DNA of 64,000 nt from Microbacterium esteraromaticum (GCF_017303215.1 NZ_JAEMWU010000001.1:2232001-2296000); one strand, 5' to 3'. Shown: positions 47,598-58,310, numbered from the stretch's first letter. A program made the numbers and translations. The notes: generated from the sequence alone by a model not told the origin.

Positions 47598-48946
47598 GCC
47601 CGCCACCCCGACTTCCAGTCCTCTTCCTCGGACAGCAGCAACGCCTCACCGGCCAGCACGATGGATCCGGCGATCACGACCGCGCGGCGCTCCGACGACG
47701 CCGCCCACTCGCGCGCGGCATCCGCGGCATCCGCCAGAGTCGCATGCACGGTGGCGCGACGCCCCCGTGCCTCGACCAGGTCGGCGATGGCGTCGCCCTC
47801 CTCAGCGCGCGCCGACTCGGGTGCAGTCGCGAACACCTCGGCGACGGCCGGCAGCAGCCGGTCGATGATGCCTCCGGCATCCTTGTCGTCGAGAACACCG
47901 AGCACCAGGCCCCACTCGTCGAAGTCGAAGCTGTCGTCCAGCGACTGCGCGAGCGCGGCCGCACCGTGCGGGTTGTGCGCAGCATCCACGACCACGGTCG
48001 GCGCGATGCCCACCAGCTGCAGGCGCCCGGGCGAAGTAGCCGCCTGCAGACCGTCGGTGAGGATCTCCCCGGGAATGGCGCGCTCCGCGCCGCCGATCAG
48101 CGACTCCACCGCAGCGACAGCCAGCGCGGCGTTGTGCCCCTGGTGTGCGCCGTACTGCGGCAGGTACTCATCGACGTACTCACCGGCGATGCCCTTGATC
48201 GTCAGCAGCTGCCCGCCGACGGCGAGCTTCTGCGCCGCGAGACCGAACTCCTGGCCCTCGAAGGCGATGCTCGCCTGACGTTCGGCGGCGACCCGTCGCA
48301 GCACCTCGGCGGCCTCGGAGGGCTGCGCGGCCGAGACGACCGCGGCGCCATCCTTGATGATGCCCGCCTTCACCTCGGCGATCTCGGCGATGGTCGCGCC
48401 GAGACGATCGGCGTGATCGAGGTCGATCGGCGTGAACACGGCGACATCACCATCCGCGGTGTTCGTCGAGTCCCACGACCCGCCCATGCCGACTTCCAGC
48501 ACCAGCACATCGACAGGGGCATCCGATGCCGCCACGAATGCCAGCACCGTGAGCAGTTCGAAGAACGTCAGCGGCTCTTCGCCGCCCGCCTGCAGTTCGG
48601 CGTCGACGATCCCGATGAAAGGCTCGATCTCGTCCCACGCATCGGCGATCGCGGCGTCGGCGATCGGCTCGCCGTCGATCATGATGCGTTCCGTGAACCG
48701 CTTCAGATGCGGGCTGGTGAACAGGCCGGTGCGCAGGCCGTGCGAACGCAGCAGGCTCTCGATCATGCGCGCCGTGGACGTCTTGCCGTTCGTGCCGGTG
48801 ATGTGCACCACCCGGTACGTGCGCTGCGGGTCATCGAGCAGCGTCAAGATGCGCTCAACACGCTCCTTGCGCGGCTGCACCCAGCGCTCCCCCGCCCGGC
48901 TCAGCAGCGCCTCGTAAACAGCATCCGCTCGTTGCGTGTCGCTCAT
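47594..48946 (-). CDS. folC: Bifunctional folylpolyglutamate synthase/dihydrofolate synthase
   Basis: 450 residues. Mur-ligase-like ATP site [14 protein letters not shown] near residues 47-61, [12 protein letters not shown] next to it and the glutamate-binding domain behind ([16 protein letters not shown]). It adds glutamate to dihydropteroate or folates. It starts within four bases of the ileS stop. With pabB elsewhere in the window it belongs to folate synthesis. Confidence 0.94.
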   Translation of the reverse strand: MSDTQRADAVYEALLSRAGERWVQPRKERVERILTLLDDPQRTYRVVHITGTNGKTSTARMIESLLRSHGLRTGLFTSPHLKRFTERIMIDGEPIADAAIADAWDEIEPFIGIVDAELQAGGEEPLTFFELLTVLAFVAASDAPVDVLVLEVGMGGSWDSTNTADGDVAVFTPIDLDHADRLGATIAEIAEVKAGIIKDGAAVVSAAQPSEAAEVLRRVAAERQASIAFEGQEFGLAAQKLAVGGQLLTIKGIAGEYVDEYLPQYGAHQGHNAALAVAAVESLIGGAERAIPGEILTDGLQAATSPGRLQLVGIAPTVVVDAAHNPHGAAALAQSLDDSFDFDEWGLVLGVLDDKDAGGIIDRLLPAVAEVFATAPESARAEEGDAIADLVEARGRRATVHATLADAADAAREWAASSERRAVVIAGSIVLAGEALLLSEEEDWKSGWRA

Positions 48947-51900
48947 GCGTCCTCCTCGGAGACGGTGCGGTCGATCGTGACGACGATCGGCGACTTCGCC
49001 GAGCCGAGCGCGCGTGCTCCGCTGCGGAAGACGCCTTCGCCGGGGCTCTCGACGTCGTCGACGAGCTGGTCGATGTTCTCGGTCGCCTGCACCGCGAAGC
49101 CGACCGCAAGCGTCTCAGCGGCGATCAGCGCGGCGTGCGCCTGGAGCGCTGCAGCGTCGGCCGGGGCGACGTTCAGAGCGAGCGCGATGCGATCGCTGAC
49201 GTCGAGGCCGGCGTTCTTGCGCGCCTCCTGCACGACCCGGATCGCGTCACGTGCAAGACCCTCGGCCTCCAGTTCGGGCGTCGTCACGGTGTCGAGCAGC
49301 ATGAACCCCCCGCCGGGAACGATCGCCAGGGCCTCGCCCTCGGGGCGTCCAGAGGTCTCCAGCGCCAGCTCGTACTCGGCGGGCTCCAGCGCGATGCCGT
49401 CGACGGTGACCACGCCGTCCTGCTCGGTCCAGAAGCCGTCCTTCGCGGCGCGGATGATCCGCTGCACCTCCTTGCCCAGGCGCGGGCCGGCGACGCGGGC
49501 GTTCACGCTGAGGCGGTGGCTGATGCCGTACTCGCCGGCAGTGCCCTCTTGCTGTGCGACCAGCTCGACGGCCTTGACGTTGAGCTCTTCGCGCAGGATG
49601 CCCTCGAACTGCGCCAGATCAGCGGCCAGCGGCGAGACGACGGTCAACCGCGCGAGGGGCAGGCGCACACGCAGCTTCTCGCGCTTGCGCAGGGCGTTGC
49701 CCACGCTCGACAGCTCGCGGACGGCATCCATCGCATCACGCACATCATCCGCGGCGGGGAACGCGTCGGCGTCGGGCCAGTCGGTCAGGTGCACGCTGCG
49801 CCCACCCGTCAGACCCTGCCAGATGCGCTCGCTGATCAGCGGGACCATCGGGGCCGCCACACGGGTGAGGGTCTCGAGCACGGTGTACAGCGTGTCGAAG
49901 GCCTCGCGGCTGGCCGGGTCGTCGTTCACCCCCTCCCAGAACCGATCGCGCGAACGACGGATGTACCAGTTGGTGAGCACCTCGACGAACTCGCGCAGCC
50001 GCGCCGCGGCCGTGGTCGAATCGAGCCCTTCCAGATCGGCCCGCACCTCGCTCACCAGATCACCGAGACGCGCCAGGATGTACCGGTCGAGCACGTCGGT
50101 CGAATCGGTGCGCCACGAGGCCTCGTAGCCGCCCGACGCGTTGGCGTAGGTCGCGAAGAAGTACCACGAGCTCCACAGCGGCAGCAGGAACTCGCGCACG
50201 CCCGCTCGGATGCCCTCTTCGGTGACGGCCAGGTTGCCTCCGCGCAGCACCGAGCTCGACATCAGGAACCAGCGCATGGCGTCCGACCCGTCCCGGTCGA
50301 GCACCTCGCTGACGTCCGGGTAGTTGCGCAGCGACTTCGACATCTTGTACCCGTCGTTGCCGAGCACGATGCCGTGGCAGCTCACACCGGTGAAGGCGGG
50401 ACGCTCGAACAGCGCGGTCGAGAGCACGTGCATGACGTAGAACCAGCCGCGAGTCTGTCCGATGTACTCGACGATGAAGTCGGCCGGCGCGTGTGCGTCG
50501 AACCAGTCCTGGTTCTCGAACGGGTAGTGCACCTGCGCGAACGGCATCGAGCCCGAGTCGAACCACACGTCGAAGACGTCCTCGATGCGGCGCATCGTGC
50601 TCTTGCCGGTGGGGTCGTCGGGGTTCGGCCGCGTCAGGTCGTCGATGTACGGCCGGTGCAGGTCGACCTCGCCGTTCGGACCGGTCGGAAGCGCACCGAA
50701 GTCGCGCTCCAGCTCTTCCAGAGACCCGTAGACGTCGACGCGCGGGTACTCGGGGTCATCGCTCTTCCATACCGGGATGGGCGAGCCCCAGTACCGGTTG
50801 CGACTGATCGACCAGTCGCGCGCGCCCTCGAGCCACTTGCCGAACTGACCGTGCTTGACATTCTCGGGCACCCAGGTGATCTGCTCGTTGTTCGCCAGCA
50901 GGTCGTCCTTGATGTCGGTCACGCGGATGAACCAGCTCGAGACCGCCTTGTAGATGAGGGGGTTGCGGCAGCGCCAGCAGTGCGGGTACGAGTGCTCGTA
51001 GCTCTGCAGACGCAGCAGGCGCCCGGCGGCACGGATCAGGCGAACCAGTGGGGTGTTGGCGTCCATCCACAGCTCACCGGCGACGTCGGTGACGCTGGAC
51101 AGGAAGCGCCCGCCGTCGTCGAGCGAGATGATCGTGGGGATGCCGGCGGCGTTCGCCACGCGCTGGTCATCCTCACCGTACGCCGGAGCCTGGTGCACGA
51201 TTCCGGTACCGTCCGACACGGTGACGTAGTCGTCCACCAGCAGGCGCCACGCGCTCTCGGTACCCCAGGTGTCGGCATCCGCGTAGTAATCGAACAGGCG
51301 GTCGTAGGTGACGTCCTGCAACGCCGCTCCGAGATGCGCTGCCTCGATCGCGGCGTGCGCCTCGTCGGCCGACTCGTACCCGAGATCCTTGGCGTAGCCG
51401 CCGAGCAGCTCACGCGCGATCAGGTAGCGGTGCGCCGCGCTCTCGGCGACGTCGTCGCCCGGCACGATGTCGGCAGCACCCTGAGGGCCGGCCGGCACGA
51501 CGACGTATTCGATGTCGGGGCCGACGGCGAGCGCGAGGTTGGTCGGCAGGGTCCACGGCGTTGTCGTCCAGGCGAGCGCGCGCACTCCGGTGAGCCCGAG
51601 CGATTCGGCCTTGGCGCCGGTGAGCGGGAATGTCGCGGTCACCGATGGATCCTGGCGCATCTGGTATACGTCGTCGTCCATGCGCAGTTCGTGGGCGCTC
51701 AGCGGCGTCTCATCACGCCAGCAGTACGGCAGCACGCGGTAGCCCTCATAGGCGAGGTTCTTGTCGTAGAGCGTCTTGAACGCCCACAGCACGCTCTCCA
51801 TGTAGCCGAGGTCGAGCGTCTTGTACCCACGCTCGAAATCAACCCAGCGCGCCTGACGGGTGACGTAGTCCTGCCACTCGTGCGTGTAGGCGAGCACAGA

Positions 51901-52314
51901 ATCACGGGCCTTGGCGTTGAAGACATCGATGCCCATCGCCTCGATCTCGCTCTTCTCGGTGATGCCGAGCTGCTTCATCGCCTCGAGCTCGGCGGGCAGG
52001 CCATGGGTGTCCCACCCGAAGACGCGGTCGACCTTCTTGCCGAGCATGGTCTGGAAGCGCGGGAACAGGTCTTTGGCGTAGCCCGTCAGCAGGTGGCCGT
52101 AGTGGGGCAGTCCGTTCGCGAACGGCGGGCCGTCGTAGAAGACCCACTCGTCGGCGCCCTCGCGCTGCTCAATCGAGGCGCGGAAGGTGTCATCGGACTT
52201 CCAGAAGTCGAGCACGTCGCGCTCGATCTCGGGGAAGCGCGGGCTCGGAGTGACGGCGGCCGGGCCGAAGGAGCTCTGCGCTCCAGAGGCGGTGGAGGTG
52301 CGCGGGTAGGTCAT
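48943..52314 (-). CDS. ileS: Isoleucine--tRNA ligase, long (eukaryote-like) form
   Basis: A class I synthetase of 1123 residues: HYGH in [19 protein letters not shown], a CP1 editing domain and KMSKS in [17 protein letters not shown]. The large size and long C-terminal region fit the IleS2 clade, which is often less sensitive to mupirocin; the clade call is inferred from length and motifs. ATG 52314 is the start, immediately after a T-box leader; a longer in-frame reading would run into the T-box. Confidence 0.95.
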   Translation of the reverse strand: MTYPRTSTASGAQSSFGPAAVTPSPRFPEIERDVLDFWKSDDTFRASIEQREGADEWVFYDGPPFANGLPHYGHLLTGYAKDLFPRFQTMLGKKVDRVFGWDTHGLPAELEAMKQLGITEKSEIEAMGIDVFNAKARDSVLAYTHEWQDYVTRQARWVDFERGYKTLDLGYMESVLWAFKTLYDKNLAYEGYRVLPYCWRDETPLSAHELRMDDDVYQMRQDPSVTATFPLTGAKAESLGLTGVRALAWTTTPWTLPTNLALAVGPDIEYVVVPAGPQGAADIVPGDDVAESAAHRYLIARELLGGYAKDLGYESADEAHAAIEAAHLGAALQDVTYDRLFDYYADADTWGTESAWRLLVDDYVTVSDGTGIVHQAPAYGEDDQRVANAAGIPTIISLDDGGRFLSSVTDVAGELWMDANTPLVRLIRAAGRLLRLQSYEHSYPHCWRCRNPLIYKAVSSWFIRVTDIKDDLLANNEQITWVPENVKHGQFGKWLEGARDWSISRNRYWGSPIPVWKSDDPEYPRVDVYGSLEELERDFGALPTGPNGEVDLHRPYIDDLTRPNPDDPTGKSTMRRIEDVFDVWFDSGSMPFAQVHYPFENQDWFDAHAPADFIVEYIGQTRGWFYVMHVLSTALFERPAFTGVSCHGIVLGNDGYKMSKSLRNYPDVSEVLDRDGSDAMRWFLMSSSVLRGGNLAVTEEGIRAGVREFLLPLWSSWYFFATYANASGGYEASWRTDSTDVLDRYILARLGDLVSEVRADLEGLDSTTAAARLREFVEVLTNWYIRRSRDRFWEGVNDDPASREAFDTLYTVLETLTRVAAPMVPLISERIWQGLTGGRSVHLTDWPDADAFPAADDVRDAMDAVRELSSVGNALRKREKLRVRLPLARLTVVSPLAADLAQFEGILREELNVKAVELVAQQEGTAGEYGISHRLSVNARVAGPRLGKEVQRIIRAAKDGFWTEQDGVVTVDGIALEPAEYELALETSGRPEGEALAIVPGGGFMLLDTVTTPELEAEGLARDAIRVVQEARKNAGLDVSDRIALALNVAPADAAALQAHAALIAAETLAVGFAVQATENIDQLVDDVESPGEGVFRSGARALGSAKSPIVVTIDRTVSEEDA

Positions 52315-52530
52315 GTCATCTCGCAGGGATCGTGTCGGATGCTGCTGCGAGGACGACCCGCGCTGTCGCGCGAACCGCGGTACCACCTCACGTGCTCGCA
52401 CGCGGACGCGCGAACCACTCTCACTGCGGCGATGACGGGCCTGCCCCGCTCGGTTCTACTGACTTCGGTCGCGTTGCTGGTCGAAGCGTTCTTCCGAGAG
52501 CTCCCCGGTGATGGCCGGATCTGCGCTGGT
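52315..52530 (-). promoter_or_regulatory. T-box riboswitch of ileS (short Stem I, translational type)
   Basis: The T-box core TGGTACCGCGG is at 52375-52385. A short Stem I hairpin near the predicted transcript start (CCGG arms at 52515-52518 and 52505-52508) presents ATC, an isoleucine codon, followed by A in its loop (52510-52512). Close to the gene, CTCGCAG at 52345-52351 can pair with CTGCGAG at 52320-52326, masking the region before the ATG; the block GTCGTCCTCGCA typical of this class is present. Uncharged tRNA-Ile should free the start region. Confidence 0.92.
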
Positions 52531-52536
52531 GCGCCC

Positions 52537-52542
52537 ATTCTA
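52537..52542 (-). promoter_or_regulatory. -10 box TAGAAT of the ileS T-box transcript
   Basis: TAGAAT on the minus strand, placing the transcript start near 52530, about 12 nt before the Stem I hairpin. Confidence 0.6.
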
Positions 52543-52581
52543 CGTCGTTCCGGAGGTGCACACCATGTCGCAGGTCCGGCA

Positions 52582-52587
52582 TAGGGT
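52582..52587 (+). promoter_or_regulatory. -10 box TAGGGT, probable leaderless promoter of the pentapeptide-like gene
   Basis: TAGGGT, 6 nt, then ATG 52594. Confidence 0.6.
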
Positions 52588-52593
52588 CGGCCC

Positions 52594-53244
52594 ATGGCAT
52601 CCCGCACTCCCGCCCCGAAGCCCCCCGTCGTATCCGCCCCCGATCTGCCGCGTCAGCTGGCCGATGCCGCACCTGCCCCACGTGCGGAAATCGTTGCCGC
52701 GCGCATCGCTCTACAGGACGCCACGGACCTCACCCACGCCACCGTCGAGCAGTGCATCATCGAGGGGCAGGCAACAGACGTCGACATGCGCTGGAGCACG
52801 ATGTTCGACGTCGAGCTCGCAGACATCCGCGTCGCAGCACTCCAGGCCAGGGCGTTGAACGGCCGCCGTATCCGCATCGTCGGCGGCCGGATCGGCACTC
52901 TCGACCTCACCGACGCTCGCTTGTCTGAGATCGAGCTGCGCGACGTGCGGATCGACTACCTCAATCTCGGGGCCGCCCGGGTCGACCATCTGCAGGTCAC
53001 AGGCTGCAGCATCACAACACTCGACGTGCCGCAGGCCGTACTGTCGCGCGTCGCGTTCGAGAACACCCGATCCGATGAGGTCGACCCCCGTGACATGCGC
53101 GCCACCGATGTCGATCTGCGCGGCCTCGACGCACTCTCGTACATCGACGTGACGTCCCTGCGCGGCGCGACCCTCGACGGGCACCAGGTGCAGCTGCTCG
53201 CGCCCGCGCTGGCCGCGGCGGCCGGCATCCGCGTTCTCGACTGA
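52594..53244 (+). CDS. Pentapeptide-repeat-like beta-helix protein
   Basis: 216 residues. From about residue 45 onward the sequence is a ladder of strands at regular spacing with an aliphatic residue in the centre and aspartate/arginine turns (for example RIGTLDLTDARLSEIELRDV), as in right-handed quadrilateral beta helices. No signal peptide. Such proteins include DNA mimics that protect gyrase, but most have no known role. Divergent from ileS. Confidence 0.8.
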   Translation: MASRTPAPKPPVVSAPDLPRQLADAAPAPRAEIVAARIALQDATDLTHATVEQCIIEGQATDVDMRWSTMFDVELADIRVAALQARALNGRRIRIVGGRIGTLDLTDARLSEIELRDVRIDYLNLGAARVDHLQVTGCSITTLDVPQAVLSRVAFENTRSDEVDPRDMRATDVDLRGLDALSYIDVTSLRGATLDGHQVQLLAPALAAAAGIRVLD

Positions 53245-53260
53245 CCACGGCAGGCCCGTC

Positions 53261-54748
53261 TCAGACGGGGCGGCCCGCTGCCAGCAGCTCGATCGTGAAC
53301 GGATGCTGAGGATCGGCGAACACGCGTGCGACCGGGCCCTGTTCGACGATCTCGCCGTCTCGCATGACAAGGACGTCGTCGCTGACCGCGGCGATCACAT
53401 CGAGGTCGTGCGACACGAACACCATGGTCAGTTCACGCTCCCGCTGCAGACGCCGCAGCAGAGCGAGTACGCGTTCACGCACCGTCGGGTCGAGCGCCGA
53501 CACCGGTTCATCCAGCACGAGCACCTCGGGGTCTGCGGCGAGCGCGCGTGCGATCGCCATCCGCTGCAGCTGTCCTCCGGACAGCTGCGACGGGCGGCGG
53601 CGACCGAGCTCCGGGTCGAGACCGACCTCCCGCATCAGCTCCGCCGCCCGCGACGAACGCTGCGCGCGCGGCACTCCGGCCGCCTGAAGCGCCTCGTGCA
53701 GCGAGCGCTCCGTGCGCCATCGCGGGTCGAACGCACCGAGGGGGTTCTGGTGCACGAGCTGCACGCGCTGGGGCGAGGTCCACCGCAGCGCACCGGCGTC
53801 GGGGCGCTCGACGCCGACCAGCATCCTCGCCAGCGTCGTCTTCCCCGATCCCGATTCCCCGACGATGCCGAGCGTACGACCGGCCTGCACCCGGAACGTC
53901 GCGTCGCGCAGGACGGGCCGGTCGAACGTCTTCGACACCCCGACGGCGTCCAGCAGCGTCGGCCCTGCCGCGCCGGCTTCACGCACCTCGTGCCGCGTCG
54001 CGGCGATCAGACGACGCGTGTAGTCATCCTGCGGGGCGGCGAAGATGTCGGCCACCGTGCCCTGTTCGACGATCCGCCCGTGGCGCATCACGACGACACG
54101 ATCGGCGACCCGGCTCACCGCGGCGAAGTCGTGACTGATGAACAGCACACCGGTTCCCGAGTCGGCGATCTCGCGGAGCAGCGCGAGCACGCGCGCCTGG
54201 ACCGTGGCGTCGAGCGCCGTCGTCGCCTCGTCGGCGACCAGCACGTCGGGTTCTGCGGCGAGCGCCGAGGCGATCAGCGCACGTTGCCGCAGCCCGCCAG
54301 ACAGTTCATGGGGGTAGGCGCGGGCGCGGCGCTCGGCATCCGGCATGGCCACCCGCTCAAGCAGCTCGCGCACACGCGCCGGGCGCTCCCCGCGCGCGAT
54401 CCCGTGGATCTCCAGCGGCTCGGCGACCTCGGCACCGACGCGCCGCAGCGGATCCAACGCAGCGAGCGCGTCCTGCGAGACCAGAGCGATCCGGCGCCCG
54501 CGTAGTCGGCGCCACGCCGACTCGGCGAGACCGGTGGCATCCGTGTCTCCGATCGTGAGCGCATCGAGCGCGACGGATGCTCCCGCCGGGGCCGCCCCGA
54601 GCAGGGCCCGGGCGGTGAGGGACTTGCCGGCCCCGGACTCGCCGACGATCGCCACGCACTCACCGGGCTCGACGGTGACGGAGACGTCATCGACGATGAC
54701 GGTGCCGTCGAAGGATATACGCAGACCGCGCACATCAAGGGCGCTCAT
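53261..54748 (-). CDS. Fused double ATPase of second peptide ABC importer
   Basis: 495 residues with two ABC ATPase domains: GESGAGKSLTA and LSGGLRQRALI in the first half, GESGSGKTTLARM and LSGGQLQRMAI in the second. Shorter than the first fused ATPase because the oligopeptide-type cysteine extensions are missing. ATG 54748 overlaps the permease stop. It drives the permeases encoded next to it; family members import dipeptides, oligopeptides or nickel chelates. A short CCCGTCT/AGACGGG hairpin overlaps its stop codon. Confidence 0.94.
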   Translation of the reverse strand: MSALDVRGLRISFDGTVIVDDVSVTVEPGECVAIVGESGAGKSLTARALLGAAPAGASVALDALTIGDTDATGLAESAWRRLRGRRIALVSQDALAALDPLRRVGAEVAEPLEIHGIARGERPARVRELLERVAMPDAERRARAYPHELSGGLRQRALIASALAAEPDVLVADEATTALDATVQARVLALLREIADSGTGVLFISHDFAAVSRVADRVVVMRHGRIVEQGTVADIFAAPQDDYTRRLIAATRHEVREAGAAGPTLLDAVGVSKTFDRPVLRDATFRVQAGRTLGIVGESGSGKTTLARMLVGVERPDAGALRWTSPQRVQLVHQNPLGAFDPRWRTERSLHEALQAAGVPRAQRSSRAAELMREVGLDPELGRRRPSQLSGGQLQRMAIARALAADPEVLVLDEPVSALDPTVRERVLALLRRLQRERELTMVFVSHDLDVIAAVSDDVLVMRDGEIVEQGPVARVFADPQHPFTIELLAAGRPV

Positions 54749-55587
54749 GAGACGACCCCGTCCATTCGGGCGCGCAGTCGCCGCCCCACGATGGTCGCGG
54801 CGATCACCGTGAGTGAGATCGCGAGCCCGGGGAACACCGAGACCCACCATGCGGTACCGAGCACGTTCCGCCCACCCGAGAGCATCAGGCCCCACTCCGG
54901 AGTCGGTTCGACCGGCCCCAAACCGAGAAAGCTCAGGCCTGCGGCCGCGAGGATGCTGGATCCGATGCCGATCGTGGCGAGAACGCTCAGCGTTCCGAGC
55001 ACGCCGGGAGCGACATGGCGCAGGAAGGCGCGCACGGGCCCGACCCCGAGGATGCGCGCCGCCTCGACGTGTTCGGCGATGCGCAACGTGCGCGTGCTCG
55101 TCCGGGCCAGGCGGATGTACACCGGTACGGCGGCGATGGTCACGGCGATCGCGACATTGATGTGCCCCGGCCCGAGCAGCGCCACGATGATCAGTGCGAT
55201 GAGGAACTCGGGAAAGGCCAGCACGATGTCGTTGATCCGCATCGCGACGGCGTCGACACCCCGCGGTGCCACCCCGGCCAGCGAGCCGAGCACCAGCCCG
55301 CCCACGAGTGCCAGGCCCGTGGCGAGCACACCGATCCCGACAGACGGGCCCGCCGCGTACACGACGCGGGAGAAGACGTCGCGTCCGCTCTGATCAGTGC
55401 CGAACAGGTGGGCAGCGCTCGGTGGCAGCAGCGCTTCGCGCACTTCGGTCTCCAGCGGGTCGTGCGTGGCGAAGAGTGCCGGGAACAGCGCCGCGACGGC
55501 GATCAGCGCGAGAAAGGCGAGAGCCGCCCACAGCACCGCGTCGGTCGGGCGCATCCGGTGCCGCGTGGTCACCTCTGCGACCGTCAT
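54745..55587 (-). CDS. ABC transporter permease (DppC type)
   Basis: A 280-residue membrane protein with about six helices. AAHLFGTDQSGRDVFSRVVY is the conserved DppC segment and EHVEAARILGVGPVRAFLRH the ATPase-contact loop. Coupled by four-base overlaps to both neighbours. Confidence 0.93.
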   Translation of the reverse strand: MTVAEVTTRHRMRPTDAVLWAALAFLALIAVAALFPALFATHDPLETEVREALLPPSAAHLFGTDQSGRDVFSRVVYAAGPSVGIGVLATGLALVGGLVLGSLAGVAPRGVDAVAMRINDIVLAFPEFLIALIIVALLGPGHINVAIAVTIAAVPVYIRLARTSTRTLRIAEHVEAARILGVGPVRAFLRHVAPGVLGTLSVLATIGIGSSILAAAGLSFLGLGPVEPTPEWGLMLSGGRNVLGTAWWVSVFPGLAISLTVIAATIVGRRLRARMDGVVS

Positions 55588-56561
55588 CGCGGCTCCCCCG
55601 CTCCGGCCGGCGTCGCGTCGGTCGGCGTCGCGTCGTTCCGGCGTCGCGCGACGCGCAATCGGGGGTCGATCAGTGGATGCACGAGTTCGACGATCGTGTT
55701 GATGACGACGAAGACCAGCGCGCTGAGCATGATGATGCCGGTGACGACCGGCAGGTCACGATCAAGAATCGCGGTGAGGGTGACCCGGCCCAGGCCGGGG
55801 CGCGCGAACACCGTCTCGACGAGCACCGCGCCGCCCAGCAGCGACCCGACGAGATAGGCGGTCAGCGTCAAGGCACCGGATGCCCCGTGCCGCAGAGTGT
55901 GTACGAGGGTCAGCCGCACCGGCCCAGCGCCTCGCGCGCGCACCGTCTCGGCGAAGGGCTGCCGCTCAGCCTGCTCGATCCCGTCGCGCAGCACCTGCCC
56001 GATCAGTGCCGCCACCGGCAGCGCAAGCGTGATGGCAGGAAGCACGATCGTCGCCGGATTGCGCGTGCCCGCGACCGGGGACCATCCGAGACCGAACGCG
56101 AAGACCGACAGCAGAATCAGTCCGATCCAGAACACCGGCGATGACAGCACCACGAGCTCGACGGCGCTGGCGACGGCGCGCGGCGCGCCGCGGCGGGCCA
56201 GGAGCGCGACCGTCAGCGCGAGTACCACGCCGATCACGAGCGCCAGCAGTGTCAGCTGCACGGTCGGGGCGAGATTCCGTCCGATCACCTCGGCTACCGG
56301 CATCCGCAATTGATACGACTCCCCGAGGTCGCCCAGCAGCAGTCCGCCGAGGTAGTCGAGGTACTGCTGCAGCGGTGGGCGAGTGAGGCCGAGTTCGTCG
56401 CGGATGCCGTCCTTCGTCGCCTCGGACACCTGCGCGAGCGGTCCGAGCATGACATCGACGGGGTCACCGGGAATCACCCGGAAGGCCAGGAACGCGAGCG
56501 TCGCCGCACCCCACAGTACGAAGACCGCGGATGCGACGAGCTCGACGACCCGGCGGATCAC
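55584..56561 (-). CDS. ABC transporter permease (DppB type)
   Basis: A 325-residue permease: an N-terminal membrane helix, then FRVIPGDPVDVMLG and the EAA loop region around [23 protein letters not shown] 56561 overlaps the binding-protein stop (GTGA) and is preferred to upstream starts that read into that gene. Confidence 0.92.
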   Translation of the reverse strand: MIRRVVELVASAVFVLWGAATLAFLAFRVIPGDPVDVMLGPLAQVSEATKDGIRDELGLTRPPLQQYLDYLGGLLLGDLGESYQLRMPVAEVIGRNLAPTVQLTLLALVIGVVLALTVALLARRGAPRAVASAVELVVLSSPVFWIGLILLSVFAFGLGWSPVAGTRNPATIVLPAITLALPVAALIGQVLRDGIEQAERQPFAETVRARGAGPVRLTLVHTLRHGASGALTLTAYLVGSLLGGAVLVETVFARPGLGRVTLTAILDRDLPVVTGIIMLSALVFVVINTIVELVHPLIDPRLRVARRRNDATPTDATPAGAGEPR

Positions 56562-58201
56562 GGCGTGGTGACGGTGGCTTCGTAGAACAGCGGACGACCG
56601 TAGAGGTCGTACGTCAGCCCGTCGACGGTGGCTCCCACAGCGGTGATGAGCGAAGGAGTATAGAGCGGCACGATGGCAGTGTATGCCGCGTTCCACTCCT
56701 GCACCTGCTGGTAGGCCGCGTCGCGGTCCGCCTGCTGCTGGGCAGCCAGCCCCTCTTCGAGCAGCGCATCGATCTCGGCGTTGCTCACCTGCGAGGCGTT
56801 CTGGAACCCTTCGCTGTGCAGGTGGTTGCGCAGCAGGTCGGCGTCGACGCCCGAGAAGCCCCAGTCGGTGATGTCGAACGTCTTGGGACCGTAGCGCTCG
56901 TTGTACGCGGCCGGCTCGAGCACGTCGCGGGTGATCTCGAACCCGACCTCGGCGAGGTCGGACTGGACGACGTTGGCCAGAGCGGTGCGGTCATCGGGAA
57001 CGGGCGTCCACGCGATCCAGTCGGCGGTCAGCCGCTCGCCGTCCTTCATCCGAATGCCGTCGTCGCCTCGTTCGGTCCAGCCGGCCTCATCGAGCAGCGT
57101 GTTCGCGACGTCCTGATCGAATGCCCAGGTGCCCTCGACGGCGGCGTCGTAGCCGGGCGTCGAGGCAGACAGCACGCTCCATGCGCGCGGGAACTGACCG
57201 TAGAAGATCTCCTCGACGGCCGTGTCGATGTCGATCGCCCTGGCGAACGCCTGGCGCACCTTCTCATCGGCGAAGACGCCGTGCTTCTCGTTGAGGAACA
57301 GCGAGTACGGCAGACCGGGGTACTCGATCGCCTCTACCTCGACGTCGTCGGGGAGTGTTGCGACCTGGTTCGGCGGAATGTTGCTGGCGAGGTCGGCCTC
57401 GCCGCTGCCCACCACGCCTGCGCGCACCGATGCCTCCGGGAGGATCTGCACGCGCAGAGTCTCGAACGCGGCGGCGTCGTCGCCGTGCGGCCCCCACGCG
57501 TAGTCGTCGTTGCGCGAGTAGACGAGCTCCTGGTCGGGGGTGTACTCCGTCAACACGAACGGACCGGTACCGACGTTGATGCCGGGCCCACCGGCCTTGA
57601 GCTGATCGCCGGCCTCTTCGAGCACCTTCGGCGACCAGAAGCCGAGCTGCGCGGTGCTCGCCGCCTGCAGGAACGGTGCGTAGGGCTGCGTGAAGCTGAC
57701 GGCGACCTCGTACTCCCCCAGCACCTCGGTGCCCGCGTAGTAGTCGCCACCGAGCATGCTCGCCGCCTGCGCCGAGACCGTGTCGGGATCGATGATGCGA
57801 TCGAAGTTCGCCTTGACGGCGGCGGCATCGAAGGGCTCCCCGTCGTGGAAGGTGACGTCGTCACGCAGGCGGAAGGTGTAGGTGGTGCCGTCCTCGGACA
57901 CCGTCCAATCGGTGGCGAGCCACGGCGAAAACGATCCGTCGGCCTCTTGGAAGACGAGGGAGTCGAGCACCTGGCGCTGCACCATGCCCGACACGTCGAG
58001 CTGACTGATCTGGGGGTCCATGTGGCCGGCCGCGAGGTTCGCCCCTTCGATGGCCCAGACGAGTTCGCCGTTCGGGTCGGCGGCGCCCTGTGCGTCGTTC
58101 TGACCGTCGGAGGCTGGGCCGGCGCAGGCGGAGAGCAGAAGGGCGGATGCTGCGGCGAGCGCCGCGAGCGGAAGAAGTCGGCGCACGGTGGATGCGGGCA
58201 T
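56558..58201 (-). CDS. Substrate-binding lipoprotein of second peptide ABC importer (SBP family 5)
   Basis: 547 residues. Lipoprotein signal ending LLLSAC (Cys26), then the family 5 fold (VWAIEGANLAAGHMDPQISQ, YTFRLRDDVTFHDGEPFDAA). First gene of the A-B-C-DF operon, opposite in order to the first importer, where the binding protein comes last. GAGGA lies 6 nt before ATG 58201. Substrate not predictable; peptides most likely. Confidence 0.93.
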   Translation of the reverse strand: MPASTVRRLLPLAALAAASALLLSACAGPASDGQNDAQGAADPNGELVWAIEGANLAAGHMDPQISQLDVSGMVQRQVLDSLVFQEADGSFSPWLATDWTVSEDGTTYTFRLRDDVTFHDGEPFDAAAVKANFDRIIDPDTVSAQAASMLGGDYYAGTEVLGEYEVAVSFTQPYAPFLQAASTAQLGFWSPKVLEEAGDQLKAGGPGINVGTGPFVLTEYTPDQELVYSRNDDYAWGPHGDDAAAFETLRVQILPEASVRAGVVGSGEADLASNIPPNQVATLPDDVEVEAIEYPGLPYSLFLNEKHGVFADEKVRQAFARAIDIDTAVEEIFYGQFPRAWSVLSASTPGYDAAVEGTWAFDQDVANTLLDEAGWTERGDDGIRMKDGERLTADWIAWTPVPDDRTALANVVQSDLAEVGFEITRDVLEPAAYNERYGPKTFDITDWGFSGVDADLLRNHLHSEGFQNASQVSNAEIDALLEEGLAAQQQADRDAAYQQVQEWNAAYTAIVPLYTPSLITAVGATVDGLTYDLYGRPLFYEATVTTP

Positions 58202-58235
58202 AGTGATCCTCAGGAAGAAGAGACGGGTTAGCCCA

Positions 58236-58241
58236 AGTCTA
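58236..58241 (-). promoter_or_regulatory. -10 box TAGACT of the second importer operon
   Basis: TAGACT on the minus strand, with the transcript start predicted near 58229 and a leader of about 28 nt containing GAGGA. Confidence 0.5.
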
Positions 58242-58310
58242 CCGTCGATTCTTGGACACCGTCGATATATCACCGCGGGTGGCCGGCGTCGCCCCATCGA
58301 GCGCGCCCGG

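Noticed and set aside
49135..52584. 1149-residue open frame antisense to ileS
   Set aside because: Shadow of ileS, which has all synthetase motifs; the antisense translation has no recognisable fold and covers the T-box.
53247..53270. Short CCCGTCT/AGACGGG inverted repeat as a terminator
   Set aside because: It overlaps the ATPase stop codon and is too short to call with confidence; noted only in the gene entry.
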